Of a DNA stretch of 5,316 nucleotides, positions 1-5,316 are shown piece after piece. The DNA comes from CAG-411 sp963643465 (GTDB taxonomy: Bacteria > Bacillota > Clostridia > Lachnospirales > Lachnospiraceae): the NCBI GenBank assembly GCA_963643465.1, contig CAVIJT010000030.1:1-5316 (forward strand), in the 5' to 3' direction. The notes beneath the pieces were generated by a model. It saw only the letters and a list, made by a program, of their open reading frames with translations, searched no databases and had not been told where the DNA came from. The position numbers and the translations under genes are program-made. Numbering within the stretch: the stretch's first letter is position 1; each line of letters begins with the position of its first letter.

Positions 1-1
1 A

Positions 2-298
2 CAGATGGATTATCCCGGTCAGCGTATTCAGGTTGATGTGAAATTTGTACCTTCTGCCTGTCTTAAAAACAGCAACGTCATTGGGAAGCAATTCTTTCAA
101 TATACCGCCATTGACGAATATTCCAGATGGCGTTTCGTAGAGGCTTTCGAGGAACACAGCACCTATTCCTCTGCACAGTTTGTAGAACATCTTGTAAAGG
201 CTTTTCCCTTCCCTATTGAGTGTATACAAACAGACAACGGTCCGGAGTTCACAAATCGTTTTACAACACAAAGGGACAAACCTACAAAAAGCAAATAA
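2..298 (+). pseudogene. 3'-truncated DDE transposase fragment (IS481/IS3-type integrase core)
   Basis: The reading frame is open at the left edge, so the gene begins outside the window; the ATG at 5 is internal, not a start. The 97 visible residues match the catalytic core of retroviral-integrase-like (rve) transposases. They include the first catalytic Asp in QVDVKF (residue 11 from the ATG at 5), the AIDEYSRWRFVEAFEEHST strand-helix region, and the second catalytic Asp in TDNGPEF (residue 77). In intact relatives this is followed by roughly 100 more residues carrying the third acidic residue (Glu) and a conserved HNGKVERSHR-type block. Here homology stops after RDKPT and the frame ends three codons later in KSK-stop, so the catalytic Glu is absent and the protein cannot transpose. 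No terminal inverted repeat is recognisable after the stop. The fragment looks less AT-rich than the flanking DNA, as expected for acquired mobile DNA. The family assignment rests on recalled motifs; IS481 versus IS3 is not settled. Confidence 0.85.
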
Positions 299-353
299 TT
301 ATTTTTGAATTTTGAACTTCATAAATAGGTAGAAATCAAGTTTTGAGTGAGTA

Positions 354-382
354 TTTTGGACTTTCTAAAAAAAAGTCTAAAA
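354..382. repeat. AT-rich inverted repeat (11-bp arms, 7-nt loop)
   Basis: The left arm TTTTGGACTTT (354-364) pairs with the right arm AAAGTCTAAAA (372-382) around the loop CTAAAAA, with one G-U pair. It lies between the broken transposase and the kinase gene. It lacks a T-run on either strand directly after the stem, so it is not a standard intrinsic terminator. It could be a protein-binding palindrome, a remnant of a mobile-element end, or chance in AT-rich DNA. Confidence 0.4.
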
Positions 383-385
383 ATA

Positions 386-414
386 TTGCAAAAAATTTAC
401 AAACATGATAAAAC
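386..414 (+). promoter_or_regulatory. candidate sigma-A promoter for the kinase gene
   Basis: TTGCAA (386-391) and TAAAAC (409-414) are separated by 17 bases. Each box matches four of six consensus positions. This is the best-spaced pair I found upstream of the kinase, but in such AT-rich DNA partial matches are common. It would give a leader of about 100 nt. Its -10 box overlaps the palindrome at 405-420, which would fit repressor control if both are real. Confidence 0.25.
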
Positions 415-420
415 TATCAT
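405..420. promoter_or_regulatory. possible operator palindrome
   Basis: ATGATA (405-410) and TATCAT (415-420) form a perfect 6-4-6 inverted repeat around AAAC, about 100 bases upstream of the kinase start. It overlaps the candidate -10 box. I cannot match it to a named regulator. Short AT-rich palindromes of this size can arise by chance. Confidence 0.25.
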
Positions 421-508
421 TGTATTTTATTGTCTTTAAGAACTGTATGTAAGAAACGTGATGAATTTTTGGCAAAAGTCATAAATAACAATAATGAGCA
501 ATAAGATG

Positions 509-515
509 GGTGGTG
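509..515 (+). promoter_or_regulatory. ribosome-binding site of the kinase gene
   Basis: GGTGGTG differs by one base from the consensus GGAGGTG and sits 7 nt before the ATG at 523. It is weaker than the perfect AGGAGG of the minus-strand gene, which fits a low-abundance regulatory kinase. It supports the ATG at 523; the GTGs within this element are out of frame. Confidence 0.65.
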
Positions 516-522
516 TGATTTT

Positions 523-2202
523 ATGAAAGATACTTTTCAAAATTGGAAACTGGATAAATGTATTGGAAGCGGCGCATTTGGAAAAGTTTATAGAATTGTC
601 AGAACGGAATTTGGATATACATATGAAGCAGCGTTAAAGGTGATTGAGATACCACAACATTTTTCGGAGGTTGAAACTATTCGTAGGGAAGGAATGTCTG
701 AAAAAGAGATTTCAAAATATTTTGAGAGTGTGGTAGAAGATATTGTAAAAGAATTTACTTTGATGTCAAAGTTAAAAGGAAATTCTCACATTGTTAGTTA
801 TGAAGATCATGAGGTTGTGAGAAAAAAAGATTCTTTTGGATGGGAAATTTATATTCGAATGGAATTATTGACACCGCTTTATACATATATGGAGCAACAT
901 CAAATGAAAGTGTCGGATGTGATAAAGATGGGAATTCATCTTTGCAAAGCATTAGAACTGTGCGAACGCCACCATATTATTCACAGAGACATAAAACCAG
1001 AAAATATATTTATCTCCAACAATGGGGATTTCAAATTAGGGGATTTTGGAATTGCAAGAGAGTTAGAAAAAACTTCTTGTGACTTGTCCCAAAAAGGAAC
1101 TAAAAGTTATATGGCTCCAGAAGTATATAAAGGAATGGAGTATAACTTTTCTGTGGATATTTATTCTTTAGGAGTTGTTTTGTACCGTTTTTTAAACAAC
1201 AACCGTCTACCCTTTTATCCTGAAGCATCAAATCCAATACGGTATTCCGATAAAGAAGAAGCAACTTTGTTGCGCATGGGTGGAAAAGAAATGCCTAATC
1301 CATGCAATGCGTCAGATGAGCTTGCAAACATAATATTGAAGGCTTGTGCGTACATTCCTTCGGAACGATATGGCAGTGCAAAAGAAATGCGCGAGGCTTT
1401 AGAGAGTATTTATCAAAGTGAGTATGCAATGGCAGATCAAGAAGAGACTTCGTATATCAATCCAAATGAGAATATGCAAAATATCAATAATGAAGAGCGA
1501 ACAGTAGAGATATTTCCTAGAGAGGAAAATGAGGACTCCCTTTCTTATAATCATTACCAAGAAGAGTTTGTATGGTTGGAGCGCAAAGCGTTAGAAAAAA
1601 CTAGAAGCACATTCTTGGAAAATCAACAATCTATATTAGAAGAAAAACCAATGAAAAAGAAGAACAAAGTATATGCGGGAATTGTCATAGGTTGTTTATG
1701 TATGGCTGCCATAATTATGGAAATATGGGCGAAAAAACAATCTGAGCAGATAGGAATGGTAGAAGAAATGGCATTAGCAACTAATATAGTTTCGGGTACG
1801 TCTGCAATAACAAGTATTAATTTAATGCCAAATACGGTGGATATGAAGTGGAAAGAAGCGAAAAAAGCACTTGAATCTATTGGTTTGCATGTGAAAGTAA
1901 AAAAACAATATAATTCTTCTTTAGAAAAAGGTATAGTTATACAACAAAGTATAGAAGCTGGGACAAATGTGGAGGATGGAGAACAAATTGTATTGGTAGT
2001 GAGTAAAGGAAAGAAACCGCAGCCAACGCCAAAACCAACTGAAAATCCAACACCGGTGCCAACGGAGAAATCAGTCTGGAAACCAACACAGCAGACGGAA
2101 ATAACTTCAGAAAATAATAGCGAAACAGGAAATACAACAGAAGAATCTTCTTCCTGGAAACCAGATGAGAATGAAGTACAACAATGGAACCCTAATGAAT
2201 AG
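523..2202 (+). CDS. Membrane-anchored Ser/Thr protein kinase with one PASTA domain
   Basis: This Hanks-type kinase should transfer phosphate from ATP to Ser/Thr of cytoplasmic proteins and respond to an outside signal. The catalytic domain (about residues 7-295) is complete: P-loop GSGAFGKV (15-22), ATP-binding Lys39 in ALK, C-helix Glu likely Glu77, RD-type catalytic loop HRDIKPEN (154-161, Asp156), DFG (174-176), GTKSYMAPE (192-200) and DIYSLG (212-217). An acidic, probably flexible juxtamembrane segment (about 303-375) leads to KPMKKKNK and one transmembrane helix (about 383-402), placing the kinase inside. Outside lies a single PASTA module (about 435-495, with EAKKALESIGLHVKV and GTNVEDGEQIVLVVSKG), then a PTPKPTENPTPVPT linker and a Ser/Glu/Thr-rich tail with two WKP motifs. 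PASTA modules in PrkC/PknB kinases bind muropeptides; this is family knowledge, not shown here. Unlike housekeeping PrkC, it has one PASTA instead of several and no PP2C phosphatase gene adjacent in the window. The Lys39-Glu77 spacing is about twice the usual, implying an insertion before the C-helix. The gene ends before the convergent terminator at 2281. Confidence 0.93.
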   Translation: MKDTFQNWKLDKCIGSGAFGKVYRIVRTEFGYTYEAALKVIEIPQHFSEVETIRREGMSEKEISKYFESVVEDIVKEFTLMSKLKGNSHIVSYEDHEVVRKKDSFGWEIYIRMELLTPLYTYMEQHQMKVSDVIKMGIHLCKALELCERHHIIHRDIKPENIFISNNGDFKLGDFGIARELEKTSCDLSQKGTKSYMAPEVYKGMEYNFSVDIYSLGVVLYRFLNNNRLPFYPEASNPIRYSDKEEATLLRMGGKEMPNPCNASDELANIILKACAYIPSERYGSAKEMREALESIYQSEYAMADQEETSYINPNENMQNINNEERTVEIFPREENEDSLSYNHYQEEFVWLERKALEKTRSTFLENQQSILEEKPMKKKNKVYAGIVIGCLCMAAIIMEIWAKKQSEQIGMVEEMALATNIVSGTSAITSINLMPNTVDMKWKEAKKALESIGLHVKVKKQYNSSLEKGIVIQQSIEAGTNVEDGEQIVLVVSKGKKPQPTPKPTENPTPVPTEKSVWKPTQQTEITSENNSETGNTTEESSSWKPDENEVQQWNPNE

Positions 2203-2280
2203 TGTTTTATGTATGTGACCATTCTACAATGGCACTATTGAGTTGAATCAGTGATAAAACTTTATTGGGGGACAAATTGA

Positions 2281-2316
2281 AACAACGCCAGTGCTTTTGC
2301 ACTAGCGTTGTTTTTT
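2281..2316. terminator. bidirectional intrinsic terminator between convergent genes
   Basis: AACAACGC-C-AGTGC (2281-2294) pairs with GCACT-A-GCGTTGTT (2299-2312) around a TTTT loop: 13 base pairs with one C/A mismatch. On the plus strand the stem runs into six Ts (2311-2316), giving a good terminator for the kinase transcript, about 80 nt after its stop codon. On the minus strand it begins 14 nt after the stop of the starch-binding protein gene. There the following T-run is interrupted (GTTGTTTCAATTTG), so termination that way is plausible but weaker. Confidence 0.9.
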
Positions 2317-2325
2317 ATGTTCACA

Positions 2326-5220
2326 TTATTTAACTACAAATTTCTTTGTTTTCTTTACGGTAACGCCTTTGCCATTCTTTACAAATACGTACAATTTATA
2401 AGTACCTTTTTTGGTTGGTTTCCATGTAGCTTTTCCCTTAGAAGAATAGCCCTTAATTGTTTTGATAGCTCCGTTGCCCTTTTGAACAGCGAATTTATAA
2501 GAAACTTTACCTTTCTTTGTAGTAGCTTTGGCAGTTACTGTTATTTTTGTGTTCTTCTTCTGACCAGATTTTTTATTTGTCTTTAATGATTTAATGGTAA
2601 TCACACGAGCTTTTACTGTGTAGTTTGCAGAAGCAACTGCAACCTGTGTACCATTTTCATAAATAATCACTTTGACTGCAAAAATACCCTTCTTTGAAGT
2701 TGTCCATGTTGCAGAAGTCTTTGTAGTATTTTTCGCAATTGCTTTTGAACCTACATAATAGCTGTAAGTATATTTTGCACCGCTCTTCTTGTTTGTAGTA
2801 GCAATTTTAATTGTTACATCTTCACCTGCAGTCTTTCCGGTCTTAGCAAAAACTACGCTTCCTGTTACAGAAGAACCAGTAGTAATAGTACCAGCTGCGT
2901 TAGGATTTTCTGTAACGATTACAGCTCCGTTTGTAATTGGCTGAGGAACCTGTGTAGCTACAGTTGTATTAGGTGTTGCAGTAGGAACTTCTGTTACTAC
3001 AGGAATTTCAGTAGGAGTATCTGTTACTACAGGAATTACTGTATTTTCAGGAACAGGAGTTGTTTCTGTTGGTGTAGTTGAAACGATAGGTGTCTCTGAA
3101 ACTACAGGTGCAGTAGTTGCAGGTGTTTCTGTTGGTGTGCTGGTTGGAACTACTGTAGGCTCTGGAGTTGTTCCGTAAATATCTGTTAAAACATAGTTCT
3201 TTGTCAACATAATAGAATTTGTCTTTCCGTTTTCTGCGGTATCTGTAATAAATACAGTCAAACGGTGGTTTCCGATTGCTAAAGCAGAAGGATCCCAAAG
3301 AACAGAGTTGTTAGAACCATTATAAAGTTCTGTGTCATCTACGAAGAAACGATAAGTTAATGTTCCCTTTGCATTAGATGCAACTACAGAAATCTGCTGT
3401 TTTGTAGTTGTAAGCTGTGGAGCAGACTTTTCTGCACCAAAGTATGCCTGTAAAGTAGGTGCTGCTGTTGCAGTAGCAGTTGGTGTCGGAGTTGTAGTAG
3501 AAGTTACTTTTGTAACAACACCAGTGTTGCTAACTTTAGAATCGCTAGTAATTACACATCCGCCTTTGAACTTTTCTGGAATTTGGTTAGCTTCGCCAAT
3601 ATCATAATAGTCATCACCGCTTTCGCCTGGAGCAGGTGTAGTAACAGTAGTAGGCACTGTTTTTGTAACATCAACGAAAATTACATTCGCAGATCCAATA
3701 GTAGTGCTTACATCTACAGAGTAAGTTCCGTCTGTGTTTTTAGTAGCTTTTTTACCAGGCCAGATACCAAGTGGTTTTTCTGTTGTTGTTTTACCATTAG
3801 AAGTTACATCATAATATGCGTAAGCATATACAGTTCCTGTCCATGTAGATGGAGCTGTGAAAGTTACTTTATAAGTGTTTGTTGTAGTTGTAGCAGCAGC
3901 TTTTACTGCAGCAAATAATTTTGTCATTGACTGGCTAAGAACCTTCTGAACTGTGTTCTTGTAGTCAGGAATCTTTGAGTATGTAAATGTCTGTGTATTT
4001 GTAGTAGTTCCATCTGTGGAAGTTACCTTTAAAGTAATATCAGAGTTTGCAATCTTTCCTTCTCCCACTTTAAGAACTGTATTTTCTGTAATTGTCTTAG
4101 CAGGACCATCATCTAATGTATAAGTAGCACTTGTTGCACCACCTGCTAAATTTAATTCTACATAAAGATAATCGCCTTCGCTTGCGTCTGCAAATCTTGC
4201 CTTTTGTCCGTAATTAGTTGTTACGTGAGGTCCCTTTACTGGTTTAGCTGTTGCAAGAATCTCAGCTACAATTGGAGTAGCAGTTGGAGCTTGTGAAGCC
4301 GTTGCAGTAGGTGAAACGGAAGGTGATGTGGATGGTGAGGTACTTGGTGTAGCAGTAGTAGGATTCACATCATAAGAAGATGGAGCGGAAGTCACCAAGT
4401 TTTTGTCGTTAGTTGCTGGGTCGAACCATGAAGTTGCAGTGATAATATAGCTGTTATCACTTTCATTGGTATTTTCAGCTGGATAACGTTTTTCTTCATC
4501 GGATGATACAAACTTAATATAAGAAGTACCAGTTGTGTGAATTTTAAATGTATAAGAGTACCAATTGCTGTTTGAAGTCTCTTGGCTCATTTTAACACCT
4601 GGGAAGTCTCCTAATTCTTTTTGAGAAGAACCACTTCCAGCTACTGCACCTGCTGGACGATAGTATTCATAAAGGTATGGAGTACCGCTCCAGCTAGAAG
4701 GCTTTTTAAAATGAACAGTTACTTCTTTTGTCTCAGCGGATGGTGTGCTTGTAACCGCTGGAGATGAAACTGCTACTGGAGTAACATCACTTTTGGTAGC
4801 GTCTATTTCCACACTAGATGTAATCTTAAAAGCGTTATCACTTACTTCCTTTTTTGTTGGGTAACGCTTATCATCACATTTTATAATGACATAAGCAAAA
4901 CCGTGACGAGTATTTAAATCATAAGTATACCATTCTTTAGAACTGTCTAAAGTCATCTTAGCATCATCAGCTAAGTTCTTGCTGGTACCACTAACTTCTT
5001 TTCCGTCTGCATCTACCTCACGGTCGTAAGCGTAGATAGTTGGTGTAGAAGAGCTGTCTTTTGGTCTCTTAAATTTAACAGTAAGTGTAGCTGCTGCATA
5101 TTTTGAGCTTTCACTTGTGGTTGTTGCAGCTTTTGCAGTTACCTGTCCGCTAAATGCAGAAGATGCAGAAACCGCTACGGCTAAAACAACGCTCATGACT
5201 TTTTTAGATAATTTTGTCAT
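2326..5220 (-). CDS. Secreted multi-modular starch-binding protein with three CBM26-like modules
   Basis: The protein has 964 residues from the ATG at 5220, which follows a perfect AGGAGG by 10 nt; an in-frame TTG at 5262 would translate the ribosome-binding site and is rejected. A signal peptide spans residues 1-31 (MTKLSKK, hydrophobic core, AKA/A cut). CBM26-like modules lie at about 44-141, 165-267 and 449-560. They show the pattern V-x-F-x-x-P, S/T-W-S/T-G-T with Y-x-Y strands, L-G-x-W/F-P-G, W-Y-S-Y and a final strand such as ANVIFVD. An Ig-like beta module (about 328-417, YVELNLAGG, YTLDDGP, KVGEGK) precedes the third, as seen in some clostridial alpha-amylases. T/P/S linkers cover 277-316, 572-589 and 683-764. 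Another Ig-like module (590-679) and two related Lys-rich beta modules (782-870 and 872-964, with WTTSKKG and WKPTKKG) follow. CBM26 binds alpha-glucans, so the likely role is attaching cell or enzymes to starch. No GH13 catalytic domain, dockerin, LPXTG or transmembrane anchor is seen. Wall retention through the basic C terminus is inference. Confidence 0.88.
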   Translation of the reverse strand: MTKLSKKVMSVVLAVAVSASSAFSGQVTAKAATTTSESSKYAAATLTVKFKRPKDSSSTPTIYAYDREVDADGKEVSGTSKNLADDAKMTLDSSKEWYTYDLNTRHGFAYVIIKCDDKRYPTKKEVSDNAFKITSSVEIDATKSDVTPVAVSSPAVTSTPSAETKEVTVHFKKPSSWSGTPYLYEYYRPAGAVAGSGSSQKELGDFPGVKMSQETSNSNWYSYTFKIHTTGTSYIKFVSSDEEKRYPAENTNESDNSYIITATSWFDPATNDKNLVTSAPSSYDVNPTTATPSTSPSTSPSVSPTATASQAPTATPIVAEILATAKPVKGPHVTTNYGQKARFADASEGDYLYVELNLAGGATSATYTLDDGPAKTITENTVLKVGEGKIANSDITLKVTSTDGTTTNTQTFTYSKIPDYKNTVQKVLSQSMTKLFAAVKAAATTTTNTYKVTFTAPSTWTGTVYAYAYYDVTSNGKTTTEKPLGIWPGKKATKNTDGTYSVDVSTTIGSANVIFVDVTKTVPTTVTTPAPGESGDDYYDIGEANQIPEKFKGGCVITSDSKVSNTGVVTKVTSTTTPTPTATATAAPTLQAYFGAEKSAPQLTTTKQQISVVASNAKGTLTYRFFVDDTELYNGSNNSVLWDPSALAIGNHRLTVFITDTAENGKTNSIMLTKNYVLTDIYGTTPEPTVVPTSTPTETPATTAPVVSETPIVSTTPTETTPVPENTVIPVVTDTPTEIPVVTEVPTATPNTTVATQVPQPITNGAVIVTENPNAAGTITTGSSVTGSVVFAKTGKTAGEDVTIKIATTNKKSGAKYTYSYYVGSKAIAKNTTKTSATWTTSKKGIFAVKVIIYENGTQVAVASANYTVKARVITIKSLKTNKKSGQKKNTKITVTAKATTKKGKVSYKFAVQKGNGAIKTIKGYSSKGKATWKPTKKGTYKLYVFVKNGKGVTVKKTKKFVVK
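2929..3174 (-). repeat. low-complexity Thr/Pro/Val-rich linker
   Basis: This stretch encodes residues 683-764 of the starch-binding protein, dominated by TPTETP, PVVT and VPT-like motifs. It separates the starch-binding half from the basic C-terminal modules and probably acts as an extended spacer outside the cell. Proline spacing and Thr density resemble the linkers of cellulosomal and amylolytic proteins. The repetitive DNA is prone to slippage. Confidence 0.8.
2979..3038 (-). repeat. two-copy 30-bp tandem repeat inside the linker
   Basis: Two adjacent 30-base units (2979-3008 and 3009-3038) share CAGTAGGA and then TCTGTTACTACAGGAATT, differing at only a few bases. On the coding strand they specify the ten-residue repeat IPVVTDTPTE / IPVVTEVPTA. 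The unit is a multiple of three, so gain or loss of copies would keep the frame and only change linker length. Confidence 0.8.
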
Positions 5221-5230
5221 AATAATTTTT

Positions 5231-5236
5231 CCTCCT
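5231..5236 (-). promoter_or_regulatory. ribosome-binding site deciding the start at 5220
   Basis: CCTCCT on the plus strand is a perfect AGGAGG on the coding strand, 10 nt before the ATG at 5220. It selects this ATG over the upstream TTG at 5262, and the resulting N terminus is a clean signal peptide. The strength of the site suggests high expression. Confidence 0.9.
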
Positions 5237-5248
5237 ATTAATACTAAA

Positions 5249-5263
5249 TTTGGCTTTACCAAA
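5249..5263. repeat. small inverted repeat in the leader of the starch-binding protein gene
   Basis: TTTGG (5249-5253) and CCAAA (5259-5263) flank CTTTA, and the arms extend by two more pairs after one mismatch. It lies between the predicted transcription start (about 5270) and the ribosome-binding site. It could be a small mRNA hairpin or an operator. It lacks the central CG of LacI-family (MalR/CcpA-type) sites, so I do not assign a regulator. Confidence 0.25.
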
Positions 5264-5276
5264 ATTTTCTAAATAT

Positions 5277-5305
5277 ATAATACGTGAAATTTAAGTAAAA
5301 ATCAA
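5277..5305 (-). promoter_or_regulatory. sigma-A promoter of the starch-binding protein gene
   Basis: On the minus strand TTGATT (5305-5300) and TATTAT (5282-5277) are separated by exactly 17 bases. The -35 box matches four of six and the -10 box five of six consensus positions. Transcription would begin near 5270, giving a leader of about 50 nt. It is well placed for the gene starting at 5220 and is the better supported of the two promoters in the window. Confidence 0.7.
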
Positions 5306-5316
5306 CAATATTTTAA

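Noticed and set aside
354..382. Hairpin as a terminator for the transposase remnant
   Set aside because: The stem is almost all A/T and is followed by ATATTGC rather than a T-run, so it does not fit an intrinsic terminator; kept only as an inverted repeat.
405..452. 15-codon open frame in the kinase leader
   Set aside because: It has no ribosome-binding site and overlaps the palindrome; nothing supports translation.
1623..2222. 199-residue minus-strand open frame antisense to the kinase C-terminal half
   Set aside because: It lies wholly opposite a well-supported gene, is Cys/Phe/Ser-rich as expected from the complement of Lys/Glu-rich codons, and shows no domain or suitable ribosome-binding site.
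2308..2586. 92-residue plus-strand open frame over the 3' end of the starch-binding protein gene
   Set aside because: It starts inside the terminator hairpin, is Phe/Cys-rich, and is the shadow of Lys-rich codons of the real minus-strand gene.
2929..3174. CRISPR-like or intergenic repeat array
   Set aside because: The repeats are in frame, encode a Thr/Pro linker, and lack uniform spacers; they are protein-coding low complexity.
3047..3918. Open frames within the starch-binding gene (3047-3298 minus, 3583-3918 plus)
   Set aside because: These are shadows of repetitive Thr/Val/Pro codons. Their composition is unnatural, and no start signals or domains are visible.
5221..5262. Upstream TTG start adding 14 residues to the starch-binding protein
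   Set aside because: The extension would translate through the AGGAGG site and place a non-signal segment before the signal peptide; the ATG at 5220 explains both.

Overview
This window looks like part of a chromosome from a gut- or rumen-type member of the Bacillota, class Clostridia, most likely family Lachnospiraceae. The reasons are low GC, a strong AGGAGG ribosome-binding site, a Gram-positive PASTA-type Ser/Thr kinase, and a secreted multi-modular protein with CBM26-like starch-binding repeats joined by Thr/Pro/Ser/Val-rich linkers. The genus cannot be fixed from the sequence alone.

Layout. (1) Bases 1-298 (+) hold the tail of a DDE transposase of the IS481/IS3 'integrase core' type. 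It enters from outside the window and breaks off after the second catalytic Asp, so it is an insertion-sequence remnant. (2) Bases 299-522 are an AT-rich leader with two inverted repeats and one weak promoter candidate overlapping the second. (3) Bases 523-2202 (+) encode a complete 559-residue membrane-anchored Ser/Thr protein kinase. It has a full set of catalytic motifs, one transmembrane helix, a single extracellular PASTA module and an unusual Trp-Lys-Pro-containing tail. (4) Bases 2203-2325 are the convergent intergenic region, with a strong hairpin that can terminate both genes. (5) Bases 5220-2326 (-) encode a 964-residue secreted protein with three CBM26-like modules, two or more Ig-like beta modules, long T/P linkers and a Lys-rich pair of C-terminal beta modules. 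No catalytic domain is visible. (6) Bases 5221-5316 hold its promoter and leader: TTGATT-17 nt-TATTAT and an AGGAGG site.

Functional reading. The minus-strand protein is best read as a non-catalytic, surface-associated or secreted starch/alpha-glucan-binding protein that would hold the cell or its amylases to starch. The kinase probably senses a cell-wall or surface cue through its outer domain and phosphorylates cytoplasmic targets. The two genes converge and are not an operon, so a functional link between them is only a hypothesis. The points most worth following up are the unusual architectures of both proteins, the graded loss of the sugar-binding motif across the three CBM26-like repeats, a 30-bp tandem repeat in one linker, and the abrupt transposase truncation upstream of the kinase. 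I did not find an RNA gene, a CRISPR array or a convincing wholly new system.
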